Source: Corallococcus silvisoli (GTDB taxonomy: Bacteria > Myxococcota > Myxococcia > Myxococcales > Myxococcaceae). From it: a DNA stretch of 64,000 bases. How positions within the stretch are numbered: position 1 is the stretch's first letter; each line of letters starts with the position of its first letter. Position numbers and translations under genes: made by a program. Positions 25,301 to 31,650 of the stretch are shown piece after piece. The DNA lies in the NCBI RefSeq assembly GCF_009909145.1, contig NZ_JAAAPJ010000008.1:124001-188000 (forward strand), written 5' to 3'. The notes beneath the pieces are model-generated. The model worked only from the letters and a program-made list of their open reading frames with translations. It had not been told where the DNA came from and did not search any database.

Positions 25301-25432
25301 GTTGCGGCGCGCGGCGGCGGACTTCGCGGCGGCGGCGTTCTTCTGGGCGAGCAGCTTCGCCGGGTCCGCGGAGGTGGAGCCCGTGGCGGGAGCCGGGGCG
25401 CGGTTCGGGCGGTTGATTTTGGAGTCAGTCAC
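22340..25432 (-). CDS. GH13 alpha-amylase/branching-enzyme-like glycoside hydrolase
   Basis: A 1030-residue protein starting at a GTG with GGAGGA 8 nt upstream. Residues 1-85 are an Ala/Pro/Ser-rich linker without a signal peptide. Two beta-sandwich, CBM48-like modules follow (ITFTYDAGPHAQLTHPKLKG; SFKFWAPDARAVQVKV). Near residue 430 is an EF-hand-like loop, DVNNDGKVSDAE. The (beta/alpha)8 barrel has region I VVSDVVYNHVFG, nucleophile D656 (LRFDFTEP), acid/base E692 (TVAEQF) and D773 (SNHDEVGN), so the catalytic triad is complete. It probably acts on alpha-1,4/1,6-glucan such as glycogen in the cytoplasm; hydrolase versus transferase cannot be decided by eye. Confidence 0.88.
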   Translation of the reverse strand: MTDSKINRPNRAPAPATGSTSADPAKLLAQKNAAAAKSAAARRNQSAFESTPGPTARAPVAGSGTLARSANAGALLGAAPTQAVRSGATVENPTVRTITFTYDAGPHAQLTHPKLKGSWDADGRYNAQWSSGGIPMKSLGNGKYEATVKVADDGLARNWEWGVSVDGPAGKDQWAVMGEGNLKLDLSKSTASYSPTTYHQMGAQRSGKDASFKFWAPDARAVQVKVTDKQGREQRIPMTRDEGGNWTAQAKGAWEQLEGKAYVYEVVDSTGATSDRPDPYARRMMGEQRGLDRLYLDPTRGKEVDRYFTGATGLMRFDIDEAETADSAYLVLKDGDGNPLDKKQLQERLGSFDDTLIDKLRGGKFNDFWSRNVTDDGRIKMTNEGGAWTTLVNDPEKLAGLRYEFQVFDKDAQGKLHLRSDVNNDGKVSDAERLASSENDPWSDLITVGSGVSFRGSVITDPTTFQFKNDDVPREKDPSKWVVYQLHAGSFLGQAGNANRSTMEDLIQKLDYFKELGVTTLELLPTNEVEGARNWGYLGVNSLATESSLGFEDETGKWVEGDEALKRFIDAAHGKGLNVVSDVVYNHVFGDYNGLWNVGGPSNPYFNWSKEPGQFEQRDTPWGSVPAYDTPQVKQLFVDHAVQQVSELKFDGLRFDFTEPIKGVGGKAGWDMLREINRQVHFLNPNVWTVAEQFDYDPAISRPAQPDGTGGGFDAQWYTEFQHRLINDNSKPGLVQAAARGMKTDVDAFVNLMTSPRGLDSWKNALSIISNHDEVGNAQRTMNTAEGENATDFPDQWTRGAARFAAGIGMAGPGIPMFFQGDEFGAQNDFRWGNPSTWDSDWSWQDVGKDVDFGKVTFNDTTKATYERLFSLSPDARTKDSAYKAFSADDRKLFNEVASLPASERKDAMLDVTRRQSFTFYKDAIGLRNSSGAFSAAAEVKRVYTHNDDSVMAFTRKAGNEEFLVVGSLNKKNLEGYALPLPPGQWKEVLNSDAAAYGGSNFGNYGATLNGGNTPVNIPAAGYVVMKKVG

Positions 25433-25470
25433 GGGTCAATCCTCCGGCGGCCCGCGCATAGCGGGCACGC

Positions 25471-26427
25471 TCAACTTGTCGGACTTGTGCCCACGGGAGT
25501 TGTGTCCGGCGGGCTGGAAGTGGGCGAATGTGGGGTCGGAGCCGCTGGTAGCTGAGGATTCCGTGGAAATCCCCGGCCATCCAGGCGGGGCCGGAGCGGG
25601 GGGAGGGTCAAACGGCCCCCCTTGAAGCCGCGCAGGTACACGTAGCGGCGGAAGTCGCGGAGGAAGGCGTCCACGGGCAGGCCGATGGACGTCTGGAAGC
25701 CGCCGGTGAAGTCCTGGCCCAGGCGCATGGCGGTGAGGATGCCGCGCACGCGCGCCTCGCCGTAGCGCTCCATCAGGAAGGTGAAGGCGTGGTAGGCGGC
25801 GCCGTAGACGGTGGCGTTCTGGGTTTCGTAGAGGGCCTCGGCGCGGGCGAGCGGATCCTCCTGGGGGAAGTCGTGGAGGAAGCGGGACAGGTCCTCCAGG
25901 CTGGGGACGCGGTAGCCCTGGCCCGCGGTGTACGAGGCCATGCCCTCGCTGAACCACAGGGGGATGCCCTTGCGCGTCCAGTCCGACACGGTGGCGGAGG
26001 ACTGCCACATCAGGCTGTGGGTGAGCTCGTGCAGGAGCAGCTCGTCCACCTGCTTCTGGTTGGCGCCGCCGCGCGTCCACGTGCGGGGGCTCTGGACCTC
26101 CACCTGCTCGTAGCGCGCCCACGCGCGCAGGAAGTCGTAGCCGGGGCGGTTGGCGGCGCGCTCCAGGGCGGCGTGGCTGGGGTGGAGGACCAGGGTGACG
26201 GGCTCGTGGAAGGTGCCCCAGCGGGACAGGCGGGGGCTGGCGCGCTCCACCGCGATGCGCACCATGAGCGCGCCCTGGGGGTCCTGGGCGGCGCGCGCGA
26301 CGATGAACTCGCCGCCGGACAGGGACAGGGTGGCGTCCGGGGCCGCGGCCTTCTGGGCGGCGCACGCGGAGAGGAGGGCCGCCGCCGCGACCAGGAGGGC
26401 CCATCGTCCAGTGCCGCCCACCCGCAT
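25471..26427 (-). CDS. lipoprotein, gluzincin-type (peptidase MA-like) metalloprotease
   Basis: A 318-residue predicted lipoprotein. Starting at the ATG at 26427 gives a signal peptide with lipobox LLSAC (WALLVAAAALLSAC). The zinc motif is HELTH in LLLHELTHSLMW, with a downstream acidic FSEGMASYTAG segment supplying a Glu ligand, the HExxH...E arrangement of the peptidase MA/M61-like group. Later helices (YGAAYHAFTFLMERYGEARV) resemble the C-terminal subdomain. The last 35 residues are Pro/Ser/Thr-rich. The gene starts 11 nt after the stop of the phosphomutase-like gene, so both are probably one operon. Substrate unknown. Confidence 0.8.
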   Translation of the reverse strand: MRVGGTGRWALLVAAAALLSACAAQKAAAPDATLSLSGGEFIVARAAQDPQGALMVRIAVERASPRLSRWGTFHEPVTLVLHPSHAALERAANRPGYDFLRAWARYEQVEVQSPRTWTRGGANQKQVDELLLHELTHSLMWQSSATVSDWTRKGIPLWFSEGMASYTAGQGYRVPSLEDLSRFLHDFPQEDPLARAEALYETQNATVYGAAYHAFTFLMERYGEARVRGILTAMRLGQDFTGGFQTSIGLPVDAFLRDFRRYVYLRGFKGGRLTLPPLRPRLDGRGFPRNPQLPAAPTPHSPTSSPPDTTPVGTSPTS

Positions 26428-26438
26428 CCCTCGCCCCT

Positions 26439-27404
26439 CTAGCTGGCCCCGAGCCAGCGCATCACGGCGCGGCCCACATCCGCGACGGTGGTGAACGACG
26501 CTAGCTCCGGGGCGGAGGGGCCGAAGTAGAGCATGGGGACGGCGTGCACGGTGTGTCCGCGAACCGACAGGTCCTCCACGTTGCCGTGGTCGCTGCACAC
26601 CAGCACGCGCGCGTCCGGGGGCCGCGTGGCGGTGACGGCGCGAAGGAAGGCGTCGACGGTGTCCAGCGCGGCGCGCGCGGCGGTGAAGTCCTGGGCGTGG
26701 CCCGCCTCGTCCGCGAGGTAGTGCTCGAAGAAGGTGAAGTCCGCCCCGGCGGTGATGCGCCAGAAGAGGGCCGCGGCCTCCTGGGGCGTCCGGCTGGGCA
26801 CGTCCAGGCCATGGGCGCGCGCGTTCGCGCCGGTGATGTCGTGGGTGAGCCCGTCGCCCGCCCGCGCGTCGTCCAGGGTGCGCAGGGGTTCCGCGCCCGC
26901 GGCGAAGGCGAGCTTCGCGGCCGAGGGACGCACCTTGCGCGCGGCGCGGGGGGGCAGGGTGAACTCGGGCGGGGACGTGGAGGGGCGCCGGGGGAGGCCG
27001 AGCGCGTCCAGGTACGGCGCGGGGTACGCGTTGGCGAAGGTGGCGGTGTGGCCCTGGGCCTTGAGGCGGCGCACGATGGAGCGCTCCGCGAGCAGCTCCC
27101 GGAGGGCGGTGTTGGGGTAGCCCAGCACGTGGCCCCCGACGAGGACGGGGGCGGGGTCGCCGGTGAGGATGGCCGTCTGGTTGGACGCGGACTGGGGCCG
27201 GCCGGGCACGCCGAAGGTGGGGTCCACCGCGAGGCCGACGCCGCCGTGGGGGAGGGCGGGCGCGGGGGCGTCCTGGAACCAGGACAGCAGGTGGTCGCGG
27301 TCCGCGAGCGGATTGACGGCCGGGTCCTTCCGTCCGATGCCGACCCCATCGATGAACAGGACCGCGACGCGCACGGCCCGGGACTGTATCCTCGAATCCG
27401 ACAC
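26439..27404 (-). CDS. alkaline-phosphatase-superfamily metalloenzyme (phosphopentomutase/iPGM-like)
   Basis: A 321-residue cytoplasmic protein with the metal-binding pattern of the phosphoglycerate-mutase-like metalloenzyme domain: FIDGVGIG at the N-terminus, a likely nucleophile Ser in QSASNQTAILTG, DEAGHAQD in the middle, and CSDHGNVED near the C-terminus, supplying Asp/His metal ligands. Exact chemistry is unknown; it is shorter than true iPGM (about 510 aa). The GTG at 27404 lies only 2 nt from the divergent start at 27407. A GTG at 27374 (residue 11, just before RVAVLFIDG) is an attractive alternative start that leaves room for a promoter. Confidence 0.8.
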   Translation of the reverse strand: MSDSRIQSRAVRVAVLFIDGVGIGRKDPAVNPLADRDHLLSWFQDAPAPALPHGGVGLAVDPTFGVPGRPQSASNQTAILTGDPAPVLVGGHVLGYPNTALRELLAERSIVRRLKAQGHTATFANAYPAPYLDALGLPRRPSTSPPEFTLPPRAARKVRPSAAKLAFAAGAEPLRTLDDARAGDGLTHDITGANARAHGLDVPSRTPQEAAALFWRITAGADFTFFEHYLADEAGHAQDFTAARAALDTVDAFLRAVTATRPPDARVLVCSDHGNVEDLSVRGHTVHAVPMLYFGPSAPELASFTTVADVGRAVMRWLGAS

Positions 27405-27406
27405 GC

Positions 27407-28492
27407 ATGGCCATCCACGGCGACCTCTTCAGCTACCCGCTCCCCGAGTTCCTTCAATGGCTGGACAGCTCCCGCAAGACGGGGACGTTGCAGCTGTCGT
27501 GGGAAGCAGGCGAGCGCAAGTTGTTCCTCCTGTCCGGCCAGGTGGGCGCCACCGCGAGCGAAGGGCTGCGCGGCCGGGTGGCCCGGCTCCTGTCGTTGCC
27601 CAAGCTGGCGGCGGGCACGCGCGTGCTGGCGGCCTTCGACGAGCTGGCGCGCACCCCGGACGTGGACGCGGCCTTCGACGCGCACGGGGTGCAGGCGCGC
27701 TGGGTGCGGGACCTGGGCCGCGAGGAGCTGTTCGCGGCGATGACGGACCTGACCATCGCGGGACAGGGCACGTTCCACTGGACGGAGGACGCGGACCGCA
27801 CCGGTGAGGACTGGGTGCCGTCCGACATGAGCATCCGCGAGCTGCTCTTCGAGTCCCTGCGCTGGGTGGACGAGCAGGGGGACGTGGACAAGGCGCTGCC
27901 CATCGACGCGTTGAGCGTGAAGGCGCTGGCGCCGCCCAGCCCGAGCCAGCCGCTCATGCACCGGATCATCCTGGGCCTGACGACGACGCCGCAGAACCTG
28001 GGGCGGCTCCGGCTGTCCATGGGCGTGTCGCGCTCGTCGGTGACGCGCCGGGTGCACGAGCTGTTGCGCGCGAAGCTGGTGGAGGTGGACGGCGCGCCGC
28101 AGGTGGAAGCGGACCCCGTGGCGGAGATGCTGGAGAAGGGCGCGGTGCTGATGCGCGAGGGCCAGTACGACGCGGCCGGCATCGTGTGCGCGTCGCTGCT
28201 GGCCAGCGACCCGGCGGACCGGCGCGTGCGGGAGTTCGCGCGCCTGGTGCAGCGCGAGCACGTGGCCGCGCTCTACGCGGACCTGCCGCCGCTGGTGGTG
28301 CCCCAGCTCATCCAGTCCCCCCAGGCCATGGTGATGCTCAAACCGGAAGAGCGGCAGATCGCCGGGCTCGTCAGCGGGACCTGGGACGTGTCCACCCTGG
28401 TGCTGGCCAGCCCCGCGCGGGAGCTGGAGACGCTCAAGACGCTGGCGAAGCTGCACCGCATGGGGCTGCTCCAGCTGACGTACCCGCGCTGA
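27407..28492 (+). CDS. DUF4388 (PATAN)-domain regulatory protein
   Basis: A 361-residue protein. Residues 1-95 are a DUF4388/PATAN domain, clear from GDLFSYPLPEFLQWLDSSRKTG then RKLFLLSGQVGATASEGL, a module common in myxobacterial and cyanobacterial signalling. The middle (about 180-230) looks like a winged helix (LRLSMGVSRSSVTRRVHELL). A repeated-helix C-terminal part follows (GQYDAAGIVCASLLASDP). There are no membrane segments. The function is probably signal-dependent regulation or scaffolding, as for other PATAN proteins, but the partner is unknown. The start codon nearly abuts the divergent gene, so its promoter must lie inside that gene or one of the starts is wrong. Confidence 0.78.
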   Translation: MAIHGDLFSYPLPEFLQWLDSSRKTGTLQLSWEAGERKLFLLSGQVGATASEGLRGRVARLLSLPKLAAGTRVLAAFDELARTPDVDAAFDAHGVQARWVRDLGREELFAAMTDLTIAGQGTFHWTEDADRTGEDWVPSDMSIRELLFESLRWVDEQGDVDKALPIDALSVKALAPPSPSQPLMHRIILGLTTTPQNLGRLRLSMGVSRSSVTRRVHELLRAKLVEVDGAPQVEADPVAEMLEKGAVLMREGQYDAAGIVCASLLASDPADRRVREFARLVQREHVAALYADLPPLVVPQLIQSPQAMVMLKPEERQIAGLVSGTWDVSTLVLASPARELETLKTLAKLHRMGLLQLTYPR

Positions 28493-28501
28493 CGCGGGGC
28501 C

Positions 28502-28915
28502 TCAGTGCACCGGGTGGGGCGCGGGGACCGGCTCGGATTCGATGATGCCCTCGAATTCGCTCCAGGGGTCCTCCATGGCGCCGTAGTCGTCCGTGAGCTC
28601 CTCCCCGGGCGCGATGTCTCGCAGCGCGACGGTGGCGGTGCGGGTCGCGTCGTTGCCGCAGTTCGGCGCGTCCGAGTGGTTCATGAACCGCGCGTGGTCG
28701 CCGCACAGCACCAGGGCGCCGTGCTCGCAATAGGCGTAGCGGGACAGGAACGCCTTCGCGGCGGCGCTCATCCGGGCGACGTCACCGGGCCCGAAGCGCT
28801 GGTCGACGGGGGCGTCGAAGGTCCACACCACGGCGCCCCGGGCGATGGGCTCCTCTGCGAAGAGGCCCAGGCCGTGGATCCGCGACGGCTTCACCGAGGT
28901 CTTCACACGCAACAT
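28502..28915 (-). CDS. SET-domain protein (putative protein-lysine methyltransferase)
   Basis: A 137-residue stand-alone SET domain. The three signature regions are present: GLGLFAEEPIARG at the N-terminus, RFMNHSDAPNCGND (the NHS...PN pseudoknot strand that binds S-adenosylmethionine and substrate), and GEELTDDYG near the C-terminus with the catalytic Tyr. SET enzymes usually methylate lysines of proteins; bacterial targets are poorly known. There is no pre-SET or post-SET Cys cluster, typical of small bacterial forms. Convergent with the PATAN gene and upstream of nothing obvious in the same operon. Confidence 0.85.
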   Translation of the reverse strand: MLRVKTSVKPSRIHGLGLFAEEPIARGAVVWTFDAPVDQRFGPGDVARMSAAAKAFLSRYAYCEHGALVLCGDHARFMNHSDAPNCGNDATRTATVALRDIAPGEELTDDYGAMEDPWSEFEGIIESEPVPAPHPVH

Positions 28916-28932
28916 GCAGGGGCTGCCTCCTG

Positions 28933-28950
28933 GGCTCCCGCGCGGGAGCC
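28933..28950. terminator. perfect 18-bp palindrome downstream of the MglA-like gene
   Basis: GGCTCCCGC followed immediately by GCGGGAGCC, a perfect palindrome located 38 nt after the stop of the GTPase gene (minus strand) and just upstream of the SET gene. It may act as a transcription stop or an mRNA 3' stabiliser. No T-run follows, so the assignment is tentative. Confidence 0.3.
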
Positions 28951-28987
28951 GTGCCCCTGAGATGTGGGGGCTCCTGCCGCGCCTGAA

Positions 28988-30106
28988 TCACCCCGCGGTC
29001 GGGAGCCCCACGGCGTTGAGTCGCACGAAGACCTGCATCAGGACGTAGAGCGAGAAGGCCGCGTCATCCACGCGCAGGTGCGGCTGCGTGGACAGGCCCT
29101 GCAAGCGCAGCAGGTCCGCGCCATCCACGTGGAGCAGGAAGGCCTGCTGCGCCAGGGTGCCCTCTCCCGCGAAGGCCATGGCGCGCCGGACGGCGTCGGT
29201 GCAGGCGGTGACGCAGGTCGTGTAGTCTGCGGCGACGAAGGCGGCCTCCGCGGCCCGGGCGTGATCGAACAGGTCCCCTGGCGCCAGCGCGCTCGTGGCG
29301 CCCAGCAGGCGGGCCGCGGTGTTCACCACGGCCGCGGGGGCCGGCATGGGGGCGGGCTCCACGCGGGGCGGGGCGGGCGCGGTCAGCGTCCGGGGCGCGG
29401 GCGTGGGGGAGAGGGACGCGGCCGGGGGCTGGCGCTGGGTGAGGTGCTGCGCGAGCTGCGCCTCCAGGCCCGCGGGGGCCGTCCCGGGCGGGGGCGGCGC
29501 GGGACGGGGCGGCGGGACGATGCGCTTGGCGCGCAGGTCCTTGATGACGAGCCGGGTGATGGTCTTGAGCGTGTCCAGCACCCCGCGGCCGTTGGTGGCG
29601 GCGGTCTCGAAGTCGGGGACGCCGCGCGGGTTGAGCTCCCGGCGCAGCTCCTCCACGGACAGGGTGCTCTCCAGGTCGCGCTTGTTCCACTGCATCACCA
29701 GCGGGAAGCGGTCCAGGCGGATGCCGTTCTCCAGGAGGTTCTCCTCCAGGTTGGCCAGGGACTCGCGGTTGGCGTCCATGGCCTCCGCCTGCGAGTCCGC
29801 CACGAACACCACGCCGTCGGCGCCCTGGAGCACCAGCTTGCGGGTGGCGTTGTAGAAGACCTGTCCGGGCACGGTGTAGAGGGCGAGGCGCACGGAGCAG
29901 TCGCCCACGCGCTCCACCTTCACGGGCAGGAAGTCGAAGAAGAGCGTCCGGTCGCCTTCGGTGGCGATGGACATCATCTCTCCGCGGTGGGCCGGGCGGA
30001 CGGTCTCGTAGACCTTCCGCAGGGTCGTCGTCTTCCCGGACAGGCCCGGGCCGTAGAAGACGATCTTCGCGGCCACTTCACGGGCCATCAGGTTCACGCT
30101 GCTCAC
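28988..30106 (-). CDS. MglA-like small GTPase with a long C-terminal extension
   Basis: A 372-residue protein. Residues 1-200 are a Ras-like GTPase: P-loop GPGLSGKTT (19-27), switch/PM3 region LYTVPGQVFYNATR, and NKRD specificity motif. The N-terminus MSSVNLMAREVAAKIVFYGP lines up with MglA, supporting the GTG at 30106 over the ATG at 30088. As in MglA, TVPGQ occurs where Ras has DTAGQ. Residues about 205-270 are Pro/Ala-rich. The last 100 residues form a helical domain (LFDHARAAEAAFVAADYTTC) that I do not recognise. MglA controls gliding polarity; this paralogue may act in another polarity or envelope process. It overlaps the upstream anmK gene by 4 nt. Confidence 0.88.
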   Translation of the reverse strand: MSSVNLMAREVAAKIVFYGPGLSGKTTTLRKVYETVRPAHRGEMMSIATEGDRTLFFDFLPVKVERVGDCSVRLALYTVPGQVFYNATRKLVLQGADGVVFVADSQAEAMDANRESLANLEENLLENGIRLDRFPLVMQWNKRDLESTLSVEELRRELNPRGVPDFETAATNGRGVLDTLKTITRLVIKDLRAKRIVPPPRPAPPPPGTAPAGLEAQLAQHLTQRQPPAASLSPTPAPRTLTAPAPPRVEPAPMPAPAAVVNTAARLLGATSALAPGDLFDHARAAEAAFVAADYTTCVTACTDAVRRAMAFAGEGTLAQQAFLLHVDGADLLRLQGLSTQPHLRVDDAAFSLYVLMQVFVRLNAVGLPTAG

Positions 30107-31266
30107 GGTGTCAGCTTACCTAGAACGACTCGGCGCCTCGCGCCAGTTGCGGGGCGAACATTCGCGGGCGTCCCGGCCCGGTGCTCCGCCGCGAGCAGGG
30201 CGAAGAGGGCCGCTTCCTTGGCCTCCTCGGGGAAGCCCAGCACGTCCAGCCGCTCCAGTGGGACGGGGGCCAGCCGCGCCCGCAGGTCCGCCATCAGCAC
30301 GGGGTTCCGCGTCCCGCCGCCCGATGCGTACACCGCCTCCAGGCGCGGGAAGCGGGGCCGCACCCAGGTCTCGAAGGCACGCGCGGTGGCCTCCACGGTG
30401 AACGCGCGCGCGGTGGCCATCAAGTCGTAGGGCCGGTCCGGGGCCGCCGCCCAGAGCCGGTCCACCAGCGCCTCGCCAAAGCCCTCGCGGCCCGCGCTGC
30501 GCGGTGGGGGACGCGCAAGGAACGGATGGGCGAGCAGTTCGTCCAGGAGCCCCGGCACCACCTTCCCCCGGGACGACAGGCCGCCGTCCCGGTCGCACTC
30601 CAGCTGTCCGCCCGACACCCGGCGCGCCAGCCCATCCAGCACCATGTTCGCGGGGCCGGTGTCGAACGCGAGCGTGTCGTCCAGGTGTTCGCCCACCACG
30701 CTCACGTTGGCGATGCCGCCCAGGTTGAGGAACGCGCGCGGGAGGTCCGGTCGCTCGCGGTTCCGGAAGACGGCCCAGTCCAGGTACGGCACGAGCGGCG
30801 CGCCCTGGCCTCCCACCGCCATGTCGCGGGTGCGGAAGTCGCTGACGACGGGCAGCCCGGTGCGCTCGGCGATGACCGCGGCCTCGCCAATCTGGAGCGT
30901 GGAGGGGATGGGGGACAGGTCCGATGGCAGGTGGGCCATCGTCTGGCCGTGCGAACCGACGACGTGGATGTCGCTGGCGGGGACGCCCGCGCGCGCGATG
31001 ACGGCGAGCACGGCTTCGGCGAAGCGTTCGCCCAGCTCGAAGTTGAGCGCGCAGAGGCTCCGGGCGTCCTGGGGGCCCAGCACCCGCGCGACGAACTCCG
31101 GTGGGAAGGGCCGTGAGACGTGCGCGATCAGCTGGAGCGTCACGTCCACGCCGGTGCCCTCCACGCGGCACAGCGCCGCCTCCGCCGCGTCCACGCTGGT
31201 GCCGGACAGCACGCCCACGCACAGCCGGGGCGGCAGGGAAGGGGAGGGGGGCGGGGCGGGGTGCAT
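30103..31266 (-). CDS. anmK: anhydro-N-acetylmuramic acid kinase
   Basis: A 387-residue ASKHA-fold kinase that cleaves the 1,6-anhydro ring and phosphorylates anhydro-MurNAc to MurNAc-6-phosphate in cell-wall recycling. Characteristic blocks: GVLSGTSVDAAEAAL (nucleotide-binding), VVGSHGQTMAH, AFDTGPANMVLDGL, and YASGGGTRNPVLMADL near the C-terminus. Its product is the substrate of MurQ, encoded about 380 nt upstream on the same strand. The stop overlaps the start of the MglA-like GTPase (4 nt), giving a coupled anmK-GTPase unit. The 5' flank holds an 11-bp tandem repeat array, which could lie in its leader. Confidence 0.93.
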   Translation of the reverse strand: MHPAPPPSPSLPPRLCVGVLSGTSVDAAEAALCRVEGTGVDVTLQLIAHVSRPFPPEFVARVLGPQDARSLCALNFELGERFAEAVLAVIARAGVPASDIHVVGSHGQTMAHLPSDLSPIPSTLQIGEAAVIAERTGLPVVSDFRTRDMAVGGQGAPLVPYLDWAVFRNRERPDLPRAFLNLGGIANVSVVGEHLDDTLAFDTGPANMVLDGLARRVSGGQLECDRDGGLSSRGKVVPGLLDELLAHPFLARPPPRSAGREGFGEALVDRLWAAAPDRPYDLMATARAFTVEATARAFETWVRPRFPRLEAVYASGGGTRNPVLMADLRARLAPVPLERLDVLGFPEEAKEAALFALLAAEHRAGTPANVRPATGARRRVVLGKLTP

Positions 31267-31650
31267 GCGTTCAGTCTAGAGCCCGCCCCCGACGCTCGCC
31301 GTCCCCGGGACCGGGGGGGGCCCCGGGTGTCCAGGATCGGCGCCCTCCGGGTGTCTCCAGTTCACGTTCCGCAGGGTCCTGTGTTCGATTCCAGAGGGGG
31401 CTTGCACGTCCGTCCAGTGCGGCCCCGACGCGGCTGGCCCGCCGCGAGGGTCCCTCTCCACTCCCGAGGGCTTGGCTCGGGCTTGGCTCGGGCTTGGCTC
31501 GGGCTTGGCTCGGGCTTGGCTCGGGCTTGGCTCGGGCTTGGCTCGGGCTTGGCTCGGGCTTGGCTCGGGCTTGGCTCGGGCTTGGCTCGGGGGCGGCTCA
31601 GCTCGGGCCGCGTCACCAAGGTCCGGAGGCGCCGGCTCGGACCTTCCAGG
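31267..31650. other. non-coding region between anmK and murQ
   Basis: This 384-nt stretch between two genes of one pathway holds the 11-copy repeat (31468-31588), a run of C/G tracts around 31300-31325 that can form several alternative hairpins, and a T-arm-like sequence near 31380-31395. Open frames through the repeat encode only a periodic Leu/Gly/Ser/Ala polymer with no start signal and are not believed. I see no clear promoter. Confidence 0.7.
31468..31588. repeat. 11 perfect tandem copies of an 11-bp unit
   Basis: The unit GGGCTTGGCTC occurs eleven times head-to-tail without a mismatch (121 bp), with a degenerate twelfth unit after it. It is the only tandem repeat of this kind in the window. 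Perfect identity means recent expansion. It lies 201 nt upstream of the anmK start and 62 nt downstream of the murQ stop. Copy number is expected to vary between strains. Confidence 0.97.

Noticed and set aside
25436..26404. Second long minus-strand open frame inside the lipoprotein peptidase gene
   Set aside because: Pro/Arg/Gly-rich frame-shadow without domains, while the other frame contains the lipobox and HELTH zinc site.
31340..31401. tRNA-like element with a TTCGATT loop and pairing between GCGCCCTC and GAGGGGGC
   Set aside because: The T-stem pairs badly, the span is about 62 nt, too short for a tRNA, and no anticodon or D arm is convincing. Probably a chance GC-rich match or a decayed remnant.
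31468..31588. Possible CRISPR array
   Set aside because: The repeats are contiguous 11-bp units with no spacers and no cas genes.
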